From Acidimicrobiia bacterium (GTDB lineage Bacteria; Actinomycetota; Acidimicrobiia; Acidimicrobiales; Poriferisodalaceae), in assembly GCA_022827265.1 (NCBI GenBank), contig JAJDTF010000022.1, positions 23,117 to 87,116 of the forward strand: a stretch of 64,000 bases of DNA, in the 5' to 3' direction. The notes under the pieces were generated by a model. It was given only the letters and a program-made list of their open reading frames with translations, was not told the origin of the DNA and made no database searches. A program made the translations under genes and the position numbers. Within the stretch, counting starts at the first letter, position 1. Each line of letters opens with the position of its first letter. Of the stretch, positions 1-10,544 are shown piece by piece.

Positions 1-1
1 C

Positions 2-142
2 ACCGACTGGTTCGATGAGTTGCGCGACGGCTTCGCCAGCCTCGGCTGGGTGGCCCAAGGCGCTGTGGTGGGCGTCTCGCTGGTGGCCATCGATGTTCTC
101 GGCCCAACGGGCGTCGCCCCGTTCATCTACTTCCAGTTCTGA
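2..142 (+). CDS. MBOAT family O-acyltransferase, C-terminal end only
   Basis: Only the last 46 residues are in the window; the gene enters from the left edge, open in frame 2, and stops at 142. The tail is hydrophobic (about 20 residues from GWVAQGAVVGVSLVAIDVLG) and ends APFIYFQF, the kind of short aromatic C-terminus that closes membrane-bound O-acyltransferases of the AlgI/MBOAT family. The gene 3 bases downstream is a DUF459 SGNH protein, and MBOAT plus SGNH/DUF459 pairs are a common arrangement for O-acetylation of exported polysaccharides. The family call rests mainly on this pairing plus the tail; no catalytic His is visible in the piece. Confidence 0.55.
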   Translation, partial: TDWFDELRDGFASLGWVAQGAVVGVSLVAIDVLGPTGVAPFIYFQF

Positions 143-145
143 GCC

Positions 146-1309
146 ATGCAGGCATCGCACGCTCCTCCCGATCCTTCTACCGCCCCGGCCGGGGGGCTGC
201 CGCGCCTGCAGGCCGCCGACCGGCGCAACGGCATGCCCGCCGGCAAGGTCTTGCTGGCGGGCGCGCTCGGGCTGGCGCTGGCGATCGTGCTCAACTCGCA
301 GCAGCTGCTGCGCGAGGCCCAGCAGAAGCCGTTCGGCTGGGAGCGCGATGTCTCCGTGGCAGTGTGGGAACCGGTCGAGGGCGTGGCCAGCGCTGCCGGA
401 GTGCACCTGCCACGGCTTTGGGCCGACGAAGCGTTCGGTCGCGACGTGGCCGACCCCGGTACGACCACCGATCCGCTCAGTTCTGTGGCTGCTGGCGAGA
501 CGGCTGGCGAAGCCGGCGGCACTGCCGTGGAAGGCGACCCGGCGCGTGCCGGTGTGGTGGTTGCCGATCCGGCGACGCCAGCGATCGCTGGTGCCGGGAA
601 TTCCGATGACGGCGTGGCGACAGGAGCGCCCGCCACCACCATGCCGTGGTTCCCGACGCCGGCCGATCCGCTGCGGCTGCACGTCATGGGCGATTCCATG
701 GTGCGGTTCTTCGGCGATGTCATGGTGGGCCTGGCCAACGACACGGGCGTCATCGAGGCCTCCACGGAGCATCAGCTCTCCAGCGGCCTGAGCCGACCCG
801 ACTTCTACGACTGGCCGACCCGCATCGTGGAAGTCCTGGCAGCCGAGGACCCCGACGCCGTCGTGCTGATGTTCGGCGGCAACGACGCGCAGGCAATCGT
901 CGTGGACGGTCAGATCGCGCGCCGCTTCTCTGATGCCTGGGTGCAGGAATACTCGGCGCGGGTCGGCCACGTCATGGACCTGGTGACGACCGACCCCGAC
1001 CGAGTGTTGATCTGGGTGGGCCAGCCGATCATGGAGGACCCCGACTACGACTCCCGCATGCAGGGCGTCAACGAGGTCTTCGAGGCCGAAGCCGCCAAGC
1101 GCGACCGGGTGCACTACCTGGACACGAGGGATCTGTTCCGGGGGCCCGATGGCGGCTTCAGCCGCTACGTGGCTGATGCCGATGGGCAGCTCGCCGATGT
1201 GCGTCTCACCGACGGCGTCCACCTCAGCACGATCGGCGGTCGCTGGCTGTCGCAGGTGCTGCTGGACGAACTCGGACTCTTCGTCGACCTGTCGTCGGGC
1301 GCCGGGTAG
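146..1309 (+). CDS. DUF459 / SGNH-hydrolase-like membrane-anchored protein
   Basis: A 387-residue protein with one N-terminal membrane segment (about residues 33-50) after a Pro-rich cytoplasmic tail, then a Ser/Ala/Thr/Pro-rich linker and an SGNH-fold domain outside the membrane. Visible motifs are block I GDSM near residue 182, GGND near 244-247 and the terminal DGVH near 357-360, giving the Ser, Asn and Asp-x-x-His expected of SGNH/GDSL esterases and of DUF459. It starts 3 bases after the MBOAT stop, so the two are probably one operon in which the MBOAT protein moves acyl groups across the membrane and this protein transfers or removes them on a surface glycan. The acceptor is unknown. Confidence 0.8.
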   Translation: MQASHAPPDPSTAPAGGLPRLQAADRRNGMPAGKVLLAGALGLALAIVLNSQQLLREAQQKPFGWERDVSVAVWEPVEGVASAAGVHLPRLWADEAFGRDVADPGTTTDPLSSVAAGETAGEAGGTAVEGDPARAGVVVADPATPAIAGAGNSDDGVATGAPATTMPWFPTPADPLRLHVMGDSMVRFFGDVMVGLANDTGVIEASTEHQLSSGLSRPDFYDWPTRIVEVLAAEDPDAVVLMFGGNDAQAIVVDGQIARRFSDAWVQEYSARVGHVMDLVTTDPDRVLIWVGQPIMEDPDYDSRMQGVNEVFEAEAAKRDRVHYLDTRDLFRGPDGGFSRYVADADGQLADVRLTDGVHLSTIGGRWLSQVLLDELGLFVDLSSGAG

Positions 1310-1364
1310 CCAGGCGCCGCCCGGTACGGCGACACTTCCGCCCACGCAGACGTGGCAGAGCGCG

Positions 1365-3131
1365 TCAGCGGCAGAGCGGTTTGAATTCGAATCCGCGGTC
1401 TGAGAGCCGTTCAAGCGCCATGTCGAGTCCTCGCACCGTCGCCGAACGAGGGCCGCCGCCGTCGTGCAGCAGGATGATGGCACCGGGATAGGACCGGGCG
1501 ACGAGGCCGTCGGCAATGGTCCGGGCCGGGCGCTGTTGCCAATCGCGCGGGGAGTAGCTCCAGCCGACCAGTCTCAGGCCTAACTCGTTGGACCATTCTT
1601 CGGTAAATCTGCCGATGGCGTAGTAGGGCGGCCTGAGGCACGGGGTGGCGAGCGGCCCCAGGATCTCCTGGGTGCGCCCGACGGAACGGTCGAAGGCCGC
1701 CTTCGAGACACGTGCGAGCGACTCGTGTTGCCAGGAGTGGTTGGCGAGGGTGTGGCCCTCGTGCGCGATGCGTTGGATGAGCAGCGGATATCGCTCTGCG
1801 AGGTAGCCGACGACGAAGAAGGTCGCTCGAGCCCCGTGGCGTGCCAGCACGTCGAGCACTTGTGGTGTGTAGGTCGGGTGCGGTCCGTCGTCAAAGGTCA
1901 GGTAGACGACTGGCCCGTCGTCGGGCAAGGCTGGCGGGGAGATGTGCGTGCTCGACCAGAAGCCGTCGAGATCACGGGTAGCTATACGCCCGCCGAGCGT
2001 GGGCGGGAATACATCAACGGAAAGCTGGTAGTTCACGGTCTCGGGGAGCGACGACGCAACCGTGACGGTCCACGCGCCGCTCGCTGGCACATGGGTTGCG
2101 AATCTCTGGGTCTGCTCGGCGAAGGGCACGAGCGCCGCGCCGTCGCCGAGCCGGGCCTCCAGCCAGACTCCGGCCGGCGCGGTGAGTGTCGCCACCATCA
2201 CGTCATGCTCAGCGGCATGAACGACATACCCCTGCCGCTCGCGCAGCTCAATCCGGTCCGACATGACGGTGCCGATGCCGTCGAGCTCGAACGCCACCGG
2301 CGTCGCCGGCCTGGTGATCTGGAGCGCCGGTACATGGTCGATCGGCTCGACGCGGGTGGCAGTGGCGATCCACGCCGCCGCCGGTTCTGATGCGCCCGCG
2401 CTGTCGGGACTGATGGACAGGGTGGTGCGTCGTGTGATCACCGTCAGCGGCTCGTCAGGCGAGCGATCGAAGAAGGACACCTCGACCGCGCCATCCCGGA
2501 TGTCGATGGTGTCGATGATGATGTGACGGCCCAGTTCCACGGGCGGCTGCACGTCAAATGCCTCGCCGTTAACGATGACGGGCACGAGCAGGTTGCCCTG
2601 CGGCAAATCAGCGAATCGGGCCTCGACGTACACCCCGAAGTCCTCGACGCCATCGCCGTTCAGATCACCCCGGGCCGCCTCGCGGTGAAGCACAAATGCG
2701 GAATCCGGGAACGATGTGCGCAGTGCAGCCTCGAGACCCGCAGGCAGCGGCTCGGGTTCGACAGCATCGGCTTCCGCGACATCGGGCTCTCGATCCTGCT
2801 GAACGATGGGTTGGTCGTCGATGCCTACGTCGGACGCTGCGGCATCGTCCGGCAGCTCCGCCTCGACCGGTGGTTCGAGCTGGCCCGACTGCGCGGCGTC
2901 GTCATCAGCAGGCGGCTGGCCTTCCGGCAACGTGGCCTGTGGCCGTGCCACATCCGGCACAGCTGTCGGCGCAGGCGATGCTGCGTCCCTCGAGGCTTCG
3001 GGCTGCTCGGCTGCGCTAGGCTCGGCGTCGGCGGGCGCGACATCCCGAACGTTCTCAACGTCGCAGGCACCGCCCAGCGCCGCCGCTAGGACCAGCACGC
3101 CGACGGATCTTCTCGTGCCGATCCCGCGCAC
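1365..3131 (-). CDS. Polysaccharide deacetylase (NodB domain) lipoprotein
   Basis: 588 residues from a GTG start. The N-terminus is a short basic stretch, a hydrophobic core and a Cys (LGGAC), an approximate lipobox, so probably a surface lipoprotein. A long acidic, Pro/Ala-rich linker follows, then a region with an FG-GAP-like Asp-rich loop (DLNGDGVEDFG). The C-terminal 190 residues are a NodB/CE4 domain with all five motifs: TFDDGP near residue 409, NHSWQH near 462 (metal-binding Asp-His-His), RPPYYA, the DW motif and LLHD near 551. CE4 enzymes remove N- or O-acetyl groups from peptidoglycan or other glycans. It is convergent with the DUF459 gene (55 base gap). The domain call is secure; the substrate is not. 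Confidence 0.85.
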   Translation of the reverse strand: MRGIGTRRSVGVLVLAAALGGACDVENVRDVAPADAEPSAAEQPEASRDAASPAPTAVPDVARPQATLPEGQPPADDDAAQSGQLEPPVEAELPDDAAASDVGIDDQPIVQQDREPDVAEADAVEPEPLPAGLEAALRTSFPDSAFVLHREAARGDLNGDGVEDFGVYVEARFADLPQGNLLVPVIVNGEAFDVQPPVELGRHIIIDTIDIRDGAVEVSFFDRSPDEPLTVITRRTTLSISPDSAGASEPAAAWIATATRVEPIDHVPALQITRPATPVAFELDGIGTVMSDRIELRERQGYVVHAAEHDVMVATLTAPAGVWLEARLGDGAALVPFAEQTQRFATHVPASGAWTVTVASSLPETVNYQLSVDVFPPTLGGRIATRDLDGFWSSTHISPPALPDDGPVVYLTFDDGPHPTYTPQVLDVLARHGARATFFVVGYLAERYPLLIQRIAHEGHTLANHSWQHESLARVSKAAFDRSVGRTQEILGPLATPCLRPPYYAIGRFTEEWSNELGLRLVGWSYSPRDWQQRPARTIADGLVARSYPGAIILLHDGGGPRSATVRGLDMALERLSDRGFEFKPLCR

Positions 3132-3262
3132 GTCCCGATGATGGCCGCTCCAGCGAGGCTCGCAGCGGCAGCCGAGTTCGGTTGAGCCGAAGATTCCCCG
3201 AATTCTGCGATCGACGCCGTCGCAGGGCCACGCTGGCCGCGGGCGCGGCCGATGCCAGCCGC

Positions 3263-3349
3263 TTAGCCGCGGCCGCAGTTGGGGCGCTTGCCGTGATTGG
3301 CTTTGCTGCGCCGCGCCCGGAGCCTTCGCTTGTTGGTGCGCTTCGACAT
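3263..3349 (-). CDS. 50S ribosomal protein bL37
   Basis: A 28-residue, strongly basic protein starting MSKRTNKRR and carrying the diagnostic segment SKANHGKRPN before a short Cys-Gly tail. This matches bL37, the tiny actinobacterial large-subunit protein first seen in mycobacterial ribosome structures, usually 22-30 residues. The ATG at 3349 is followed without interruption by a TAA at 3263. It lies alone between the deacetylase and the racemase on the minus strand and is too short for routine gene calling. The family assignment rests on the conserved KANHGKRPN core, which I recognise; a profile search would confirm it. Confidence 0.8.
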   Translation of the reverse strand: MSKRTNKRRLRARRSKANHGKRPNCGRG

Positions 3350-3404
3350 AGGCGTCTCAGGCTACCGACGCAGTGCTGGCATCCGGTCGTATCGCCATTG
3401 TTTC

Positions 3405-3461
3405 CCGCTCTTGTTGCCCGTGCTCATGCGATTGGGCTCACGGGCCGCTCGGGCCCCGGGC

Positions 3462-3468
<7 letters not shown>
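3405..3468. repeat. Intergenic hairpin repeat, copy 1 (possible terminator)
   Basis: Shares CCGCTCTTGTT and a GC-rich core (GCTCACGGGCCGCTC, then GGCTCAGCCG) with a second copy at 28892-28941. The core folds as GGGCC (3442-3446), loop GCTCG, GGCCC (3452-3456). It runs into the stop codon of the racemase gene, so it sits at a transcript end. No U-tract is evident. Copy 1 has about 14 extra bases between the two conserved parts. Confidence 0.5.
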
Positions 3469-4601
<1,133 letters not shown>

Positions 4602-4728
4602 GGGTTCCTCCCCGTCAATGGACGCCTCGGGCGCGTGCCCGACCCGGCGAAGTCTTGCACGCGGCGCTCCGTACCGCCCGGGCGCGCTGCGGGGACCAAG
4701 TTGGTGCACTCATTAGCCTCGCCCGGCG

Positions 4729-5850
4729 ATGGAGCGCTTTGGGTTCGTGGGCCTGCCCAACGCGGGCAAGTCGTCGCTGTTCAATTCGCTCGCCGGCGGC
4801 GGGGCACTGGCGGCGCCGTACGCCTTTGCCACCACCGATCCGAATGTCGGCGTGGCCCGGGTGCCCGACGCCCGGCTCGATGCGCTTGCCGAGATGAGTG
4901 CCAGCCGCAAGGTGGTGCCCACCACCACGGAGTTCATCGATATCGGCGGGCTCGTGGAGGGGGCCAGCAAGGGCGAAGGGCTCGGCAACCGCTTTCTGGC
5001 GGGGATCCGCGAGGCCGATGCGATCGTCTTCGTGCTGCGCGCTTTCGGCGACCCTGACGTGCCCGGTCCCGCTGACCCGCTCGAACACCTTCGCATCGTC
5101 GAGACCGAGCTCACACTGGCCGACCTGGAGTCGGTGGAATCACGGATCGGCCGCCGGCGCAAGGCGGCGCGCAGCCAGCCGTCTGACACCGCGCTCGCCG
5201 AGGAGGCAGCGGCGCTCGAAGCCGCGCTCGAGCACCTGGCGGCGGGCACGCCGCTGTACCGGGCATGGCCGCTCGGCGCTGGGTGCGACGGCGCTGAGCT
5301 GTCCTCGCAGCAGTACCCCCACCGGGCGGCGCTGCGCAGCCACTTCCTGCTGACCGACAAGCCGGTCATGGCGGTGCTCAACATCGGCGACGACCAGCTC
5401 GATGCCGCGGCCGAGCTGGCCGCACCCATCGAGGCCGAGCTGCCGGGCGCCACCGTGCTGCCGCTGTGCGTGCAGCTCGAAGCCGAAGCGGCGCAGTTCA
5501 CCGGCGCCGAGCGAGACGAGCTGCTCGAAGGACTCGGACTGGGCGAGGGTGCGCTGGAGAGGTTCGTCGCCGCTGCACACGGCCTGCTGGGCCTGCGCAC
5601 GTTCCTCACCACGGGCGAGAAGGAATCGCGCGCCTGGACCTTCCGGGCCGGCTGGCGGGCACCGCAATGCGCTGGGCGGATCCACACCGATTTCGAACGC
5701 GGCTTCATCCGGGCCGAGGTGATCGACTGGGCTGAGCTGCTGGACTTAGGCTCGTGGTCTGCCGCGCGGGACGCCGGCCGCCTGCGAGTCGAGGGGAAGG
5801 ACTATCCGATGCGCGATGGCGACGTCGTGGAGTTCCGCTTCAACGTGTAG
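4729..5850 (+). CDS. ychF: Redox-regulated ATPase YchF (OLA1 family)
   Basis: 373 residues, the usual family length. Walker A is GLPNAGKS at residues 8-15; the switch/G3 region reads DIGGLVEGASKGEGLGN, typical of YchF; the G4 position is NIGDD rather than NKxD, in line with the ATP preference of this Obg-related family. A helical insert follows and a TGS domain ends the protein (DYPMRDGDVVEFRFNV). YchF binds ribosomes and hydrolyses ATP, with roles in stress and translation. It opens a plus-strand run (ychF, DUF192, rsmI) with only 2 bases to the next start. Confidence 0.95.
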   Translation: MERFGFVGLPNAGKSSLFNSLAGGGALAAPYAFATTDPNVGVARVPDARLDALAEMSASRKVVPTTTEFIDIGGLVEGASKGEGLGNRFLAGIREADAIVFVLRAFGDPDVPGPADPLEHLRIVETELTLADLESVESRIGRRRKAARSQPSDTALAEEAAALEAALEHLAAGTPLYRAWPLGAGCDGAELSSQQYPHRAALRSHFLLTDKPVMAVLNIGDDQLDAAAELAAPIEAELPGATVLPLCVQLEAEAAQFTGAERDELLEGLGLGEGALERFVAAAHGLLGLRTFLTTGEKESRAWTFRAGWRAPQCAGRIHTDFERGFIRAEVIDWAELLDLGSWSAARDAGRLRVEGKDYPMRDGDVVEFRFNV

Positions 5851-5852
5851 CC

Positions 5853-6188
5853 ATGCCCTGGCTGGCCTGCGGGGACCGAGTGGTGGCAAGCCTCGAGGTT
5901 GCTCGCACCCGTTCCGACCGCCGGCGAGGCCTGCTCGGGCGCGACGACTTGACTGGAGCGCTGCTGATCGAGCGGTGCCGGTGTGTGCACACCATCGGGA
6001 TGAGCTTCGACATCGACGTGCTGTTCCTGGACGGGCAGCGACGGGTGGTGGATCTGGTGCGGATGCCGCCGGGCCGGATCGGGCGGCCGAGACTGAGCGC
6101 TCGTTCGGTCATCGAGACCCGGGCGGGCGCGTGCGAACGCTGGGGCCTGGCCGTGGGAGACACGCTCGACGTCCGGCTGGACGCATGA
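5853..6188 (+). CDS. DUF192 family protein
   Basis: 111 residues from ATG 5853, two bases after the ychF stop. DUF192 features are present: the SxRRRGLLGRDDL helix, the CVHTIGMSFDIDVLFLD segment, the VRMPPGRIG motif and the VIETRAG..W.. end. The family is a small beta-barrel of unknown biochemical role. Here it lacks the signal peptide often seen in Gram-negative members, so it is predicted to be cytoplasmic. Its TGA overlaps the ATG of rsmI by ATGA, which indicates translational coupling. Confidence 0.85.
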   Translation: MPWLACGDRVVASLEVARTRSDRRRGLLGRDDLTGALLIERCRCVHTIGMSFDIDVLFLDGQRRVVDLVRMPPGRIGRPRLSARSVIETRAGACERWGLAVGDTLDVRLDA

Positions 6189-7033
6189 GCGACAGCGAAC
6201 CCCGACTGTGGCTGGTTGCCACACCCATCGGCAACCTTACCGACATCGCCCCGCGGGCGGTCGAGGTGTTGTCGGCAGTGTCGTTCGTTGCCTGCGAGGA
6301 CACTCGCCGAACTGGCCTGCTGCTGCAGCGGCTGGGCATCGCGGGGCAGCCGCTGGTGTCCATGCACGAGCACAACGAGGCCACCGTCGCCGCAGAGATG
6401 GTGCGGCGCCTGGGGGCAGGAGAGACCGCCGCGTACGTCACCGACGCGGGCATGCCCGCCATCTCCGATCCTGGGCAGCGGCTGGTCGCGGCGGCGGCGG
6501 CTGCAGGCATCAGTGTCAGCGCCGTCCCGGGTCCGTCGGCGCCAGTGACTGCGTTGTCCATCTCAGGCCTGCCGACAGATCGCTGGGTCATGGAGGGATT
6601 CCTGCCTCGCAAGGGAAAGGCCCGTAGTCAACGACTCGACGAGATCGCCGCCGAGCAGCGAACCGTCGTCCTGCTGGAGTCGCCAAAGCGCCTGGGCGCC
6701 ACGCTCGAAGACCTCACCGCGGTCTGCGGAGCCGATCGTCCAGCAGTCGTCGTCCGCGAACTCACCAAGCTCCACGAAGAAGTCGCCCGCGGCACGGTCG
6801 CCGAGCTGGCCGCCCAGTTCGCCGAACCGCCCAAGGGAGAGATCGTCGTGGTGCTGGGCCCAGCAACCTCGCAACCCCCGTCTGACGAGCAGATTCGAGC
6901 GGAGCTGCGCCGGGAACTCGCATCCGGCGCCAGCCCCCGCGACGGTGCGGCAGCAGTGGCAGCGCGTCTCGGTGTAGGCCGCAACCGCGTCTACCGCCTG
7001 TCCACCGAGCTAGCCCGATCCCTAGATGCCTAG
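6185..7033 (+). CDS. rsmI: 16S rRNA (cytidine(1402)-2'-O)-methyltransferase RsmI
   Basis: 282 residues. The tetrapyrrole-methylase fold signatures of RsmI are clear: VATPIGNLTDI near the N-terminus, CEDTRRTG, the HEHNE segment, VTDAGMPAISDPG (SAM-binding loop) and VPGPSA. RsmI with RsmH makes m4Cm1402 in the 30S P site, using SAM. It starts within the stop of the DUF192 gene. A C-terminal helix-turn-helix-like region (DGAAAVAARLGVGRNRVYRL) is normal for longer RsmI proteins. Confidence 0.95.
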   Translation: MSDSEPRLWLVATPIGNLTDIAPRAVEVLSAVSFVACEDTRRTGLLLQRLGIAGQPLVSMHEHNEATVAAEMVRRLGAGETAAYVTDAGMPAISDPGQRLVAAAAAAGISVSAVPGPSAPVTALSISGLPTDRWVMEGFLPRKGKARSQRLDEIAAEQRTVVLLESPKRLGATLEDLTAVCGADRPAVVVRELTKLHEEVARGTVAELAAQFAEPPKGEIVVVLGPATSQPPSDEQIRAELRRELASGASPRDGAAAVAARLGVGRNRVYRLSTELARSLDA

Positions 7034-7102
7034 ATGCCATAGCGGCGAGGGCGGCGGCGGAATTCAGCGGGCGGTTGCGCTGTCCCTCACTACCCTGCTG
7101 GC

Positions 7103-8602
7103 GTGACCTCCTACTACGTCACGACGCCGATCTACTACGTCAACGACGCACCACACATCGGGCACGCGTATACGACCATCACTGCTGACGCGATCGCTCG
7201 CTGGAATCGGTTGCGGGGCGACGACGTCATGTTCCTGACCGGCACCGACGAGCACGGTCTCAAGGTGCAGCGGGCTGCCGAGGAGAACGGCTGCACTCCC
7301 ATCGAGTGGGCCGACCGCACCGTGGTGCGCTTCCAGCAGGCCTGGCAGCAGCTCGACATCTCCAACGATGACTTCATCCGCACCAGCGAGCCTCGCCACC
7401 ACCACTCGGTCCAGCAGCTGCTGCAGGCCTGCTACGACAACGGCGACATCACGCTGCAGACCTACGAGGGCCTGTACTGCGTGAGCTGCGAGGCCTACTT
7501 CACCCCCGACGATCTCGTCGACGGCATGTGCCCCATCCATCGCCGGCCGGTCGAGCACGTCTCAGAGGAGAACTACTTCTTCTCGCTCAGCCGCTACGAA
7601 AAGCCTTTGCTGGACTGGTACGAAGCGCATCCCGACTTCGTCGTGCCGGCGACCAAGCGCAACGAAGCGCTGGGGTTCATCCGCGGCGGGTTGCAGGACT
7701 TCTCGATCAGCCGGACGTCGCTGGACTGGGGCATCCCGATCCCTTGGGATCCGCAGCATGTCACCTACGTCTGGTTCGACGCGCTCACCAACTACATCAC
7801 TGCTGCCGGATACGCCAGCGACGACGCCCAGTTCGCGCACCGCTGGCCGGGTGTGCACCTGATCGGCAAGGACATCCTCCGCTTCCATTGCGTGTACTGG
7901 CCGGCGATGCTGATGAGCGGTGGCGTGCTGCCGCCCCGCCGGGTCCACGTGCACGGCTTCCTGCTCGTCGGCGGCGAGAAGATGGCGAAGTCCGCGCTCA
8001 ACCAGATCGCCCCGGGCGACCTTGTGGACGACTTCGGCAGCGACGGCGTACGACACCACTTTCTGCACGATCAGCCGTTCGGCCCCGACGGCGATTTCTC
8101 CTATGAGGGGATGGTTGCCCGCTACAACGCCGACTTGGCCAACAACCTGGGCAACCTCATGAGCCGGGTCGCCACCGTGGTCAGCCGCAAGTGCGACGGC
8201 ATCGGGCCGGCGCCCCGTGCGGACAGCCCGCTGGCTGAGGCAGTGGCCGAGTGTGTTGCCGAGACCGCCGACGCTTGGGAGCGCCTCGCGCCCTCGGAAG
8301 CCCTCGACGCCACTTGGCGCATCATCCGCGAGACCAACGCGATGCTTGAGGCTGCCGAGCCGTGGAAGGCCGATCCCGGCCCCAAGGTCGATGCCGTGCT
8401 CGGCGATGCACTCGAAGCGCTGCGCATCGTGGCGGTGCTCGCATCGGTGGCCACGCCGAGAGGCTGTGACGAGGTGTGGCGGCGCATCGGCATGGCGGGC
8501 TCGGTCGCCGATCAGCGCCTGCCCGAAGCTGCAGTCTGGGGTGGTTACCCCGGTGGTCTGCCGGTATCGACTGGCGATCCCCTGTACCCCCGGATTCGCT
8601 GA
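7103..8602 (+). CDS. metG: Methionyl-tRNA synthetase
   Basis: 499 residues from GTG 7103, the short MetRS form without a C-terminal tRNA-binding extension. The HIGH motif is PHIGHAY near residues 18-24. The KMSKS loop reads GEKMAKS, with Ala replacing the usual central Ser. One Cys-rich knuckle is present (CVSCEAYF..CPIH). DGDFSYE and NADLANNLGNL mark the anticodon-binding side. It charges tRNA-Met with methionine using ATP in the cytoplasm. It precedes tatD by about 90 bases, the usual actinobacterial order. Confidence 0.95.
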   Translation: MTSYYVTTPIYYVNDAPHIGHAYTTITADAIARWNRLRGDDVMFLTGTDEHGLKVQRAAEENGCTPIEWADRTVVRFQQAWQQLDISNDDFIRTSEPRHHHSVQQLLQACYDNGDITLQTYEGLYCVSCEAYFTPDDLVDGMCPIHRRPVEHVSEENYFFSLSRYEKPLLDWYEAHPDFVVPATKRNEALGFIRGGLQDFSISRTSLDWGIPIPWDPQHVTYVWFDALTNYITAAGYASDDAQFAHRWPGVHLIGKDILRFHCVYWPAMLMSGGVLPPRRVHVHGFLLVGGEKMAKSALNQIAPGDLVDDFGSDGVRHHFLHDQPFGPDGDFSYEGMVARYNADLANNLGNLMSRVATVVSRKCDGIGPAPRADSPLAEAVAECVAETADAWERLAPSEALDATWRIIRETNAMLEAAEPWKADPGPKVDAVLGDALEALRIVAVLASVATPRGCDEVWRRIGMAGSVADQRLPEAAVWGGYPGGLPVSTGDPLYPRIR

Positions 8603-8691
8603 CCGGCTATGCGTTCGAGGAATGAACCGGCTGCGCACATGACTGCTGGGAATGCCTTGCTGTCTCGTGACGATCCGAGAATGGGCAGGCG

Positions 8692-9498
<807 letters not shown>

Positions 9499-9568
9499 GC
9501 TTGCGGCTGCCGAGTGCGCCTCGTGGCCGCCGTCCGCAACGGCTGCGGTCATCTGAGATTGCAGCCAG

Positions 9569-10537
9569 ATGAGTCTCAGGCAGATGAACGGCCCTGCGGT
9601 CAAGGAGCTGCTGGAACGGGCTGGGGCGGCGCCGCGGCGAAGCCTCGGGCAGAACTTCGTGATCGATCCCAACACCGTGCGCCGCATCGCACGCCTGGCA
9701 GGCGTCGGCCCGGAAGACCGTGTTGTCGAGATCGGCGCCGGGCTGGGTTCGCTGACACTCGCATTGGCCGAGACCGGCGCCGAGGTCGTCGCCGTCGAAA
9801 CCGACGGTCGCCTCGTGCCGCTCTTGCGCGAGGTGCTGAGCCCATGTATCACCGACAGTGATCAGCCTTCTGTCGCGCGCGCTGCCGTGGCGCAGAGTCC
9901 CGCGGTACGGAGTGCGGCTGAGCCGGATGCTGTGGCACAACGCCCTGTGACACCAGGGCCCGCAGAGCCGAGCGCTGTGCAGGTGGTGCACGCCGACGCG
10001 CGACGCATGGACTGGGATGCGCTCCTGCCGGGCAGCGGCTGGCACCTCGTTGCGAACCTGCCGTACAACATCGCGACCTCGCTGGTGCTGACCGTGCTCG
10101 ATGAGGTGCCGGCCGTGACCCGGCTGCTGGTGATGTGCCAGCGAGAGGCCGCCGAGCGATTGGCGGCGGCGCCCGGCAGCGGCGCTTACGGCGCCGTCTC
10201 CGTTCGGGTCGCCATCCACGCCGACGCCGAGCTGGCCGGCGCCGTGCCGGCCACGGTGTTCTATCCCCGACCCGATGTGGAATCCGCGCTGGTGCGGATC
10301 ACACGGCGGGCACCAACAATCGAGCCAATCCTGCGAAACGAGATCGACCGCTTGGTCACGACTGCGTTCGCGCACCGCCGACAGATGCTGCGCCGCACGT
10401 TGCGAGGTGCCGTCGATGACGCCGACCACACGCTCGCGGCAGCCGGCGTGGACCCGACCGACCGTCCCGAACGGCTCGGGCTCGACCAGTGGATCAGGCT
10501 TGCCGAGGTCTCTCTCGCAGCTCGGACGAGAGGCTGA
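9569..10537 (+). CDS. rsmA: 16S rRNA dimethyladenosine transferase RsmA (KsgA)
   Basis: 322 residues, about 40 longer than usual. Motifs: RRSLGQNFVID near the N-terminus, the SAM motif VVEIGAGLGSLTLAL, and the catalytic motif VANLPYN, followed by the YPRPDVESALVRI segment. The extra length is one Ala/Pro/Val-rich insert between the acidic SAM-ribose loop (AVETDGRLVPLL) and VHADARRMDWD, made largely of two degenerate 15-residue repeats beginning AVAQ. The enzyme dimethylates two adjacent adenines of helix 45 in 16S rRNA. ATG 9584 is an alternative start; neither has a strong Shine-Dalgarno. ispE follows after 7 bases. Confidence 0.93.
   Translation: MSLRQMNGPAVKELLERAGAAPRRSLGQNFVIDPNTVRRIARLAGVGPEDRVVEIGAGLGSLTLALAETGAEVVAVETDGRLVPLLREVLSPCITDSDQPSVARAAVAQSPAVRSAAEPDAVAQRPVTPGPAEPSAVQVVHADARRMDWDALLPGSGWHLVANLPYNIATSLVLTVLDEVPAVTRLLVMCQREAAERLAAAPGSGAYGAVSVRVAIHADAELAGAVPATVFYPRPDVESALVRITRRAPTIEPILRNEIDRLVTTAFAHRRQMLRRTLRGAVDDADHTLAAAGVDPTDRPERLGLDQWIRLAEVSLAARTRG
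9884..9973 (+). repeat. Two 45-base degenerate tandem repeats inside rsmA
   Basis: Unit 1 is 9884-9928 and unit 2 is 9929-9973; a partial third copy (gctgtgcag) follows. The encoded units are 15 residues each, starting AVAQSPAV and AVAQRPVT and both ending AEP plus one residue. They are in frame and make up most of the insert that lengthens RsmA. Confidence 0.6.
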
Positions 10538-10544
10538 ATCCGCT

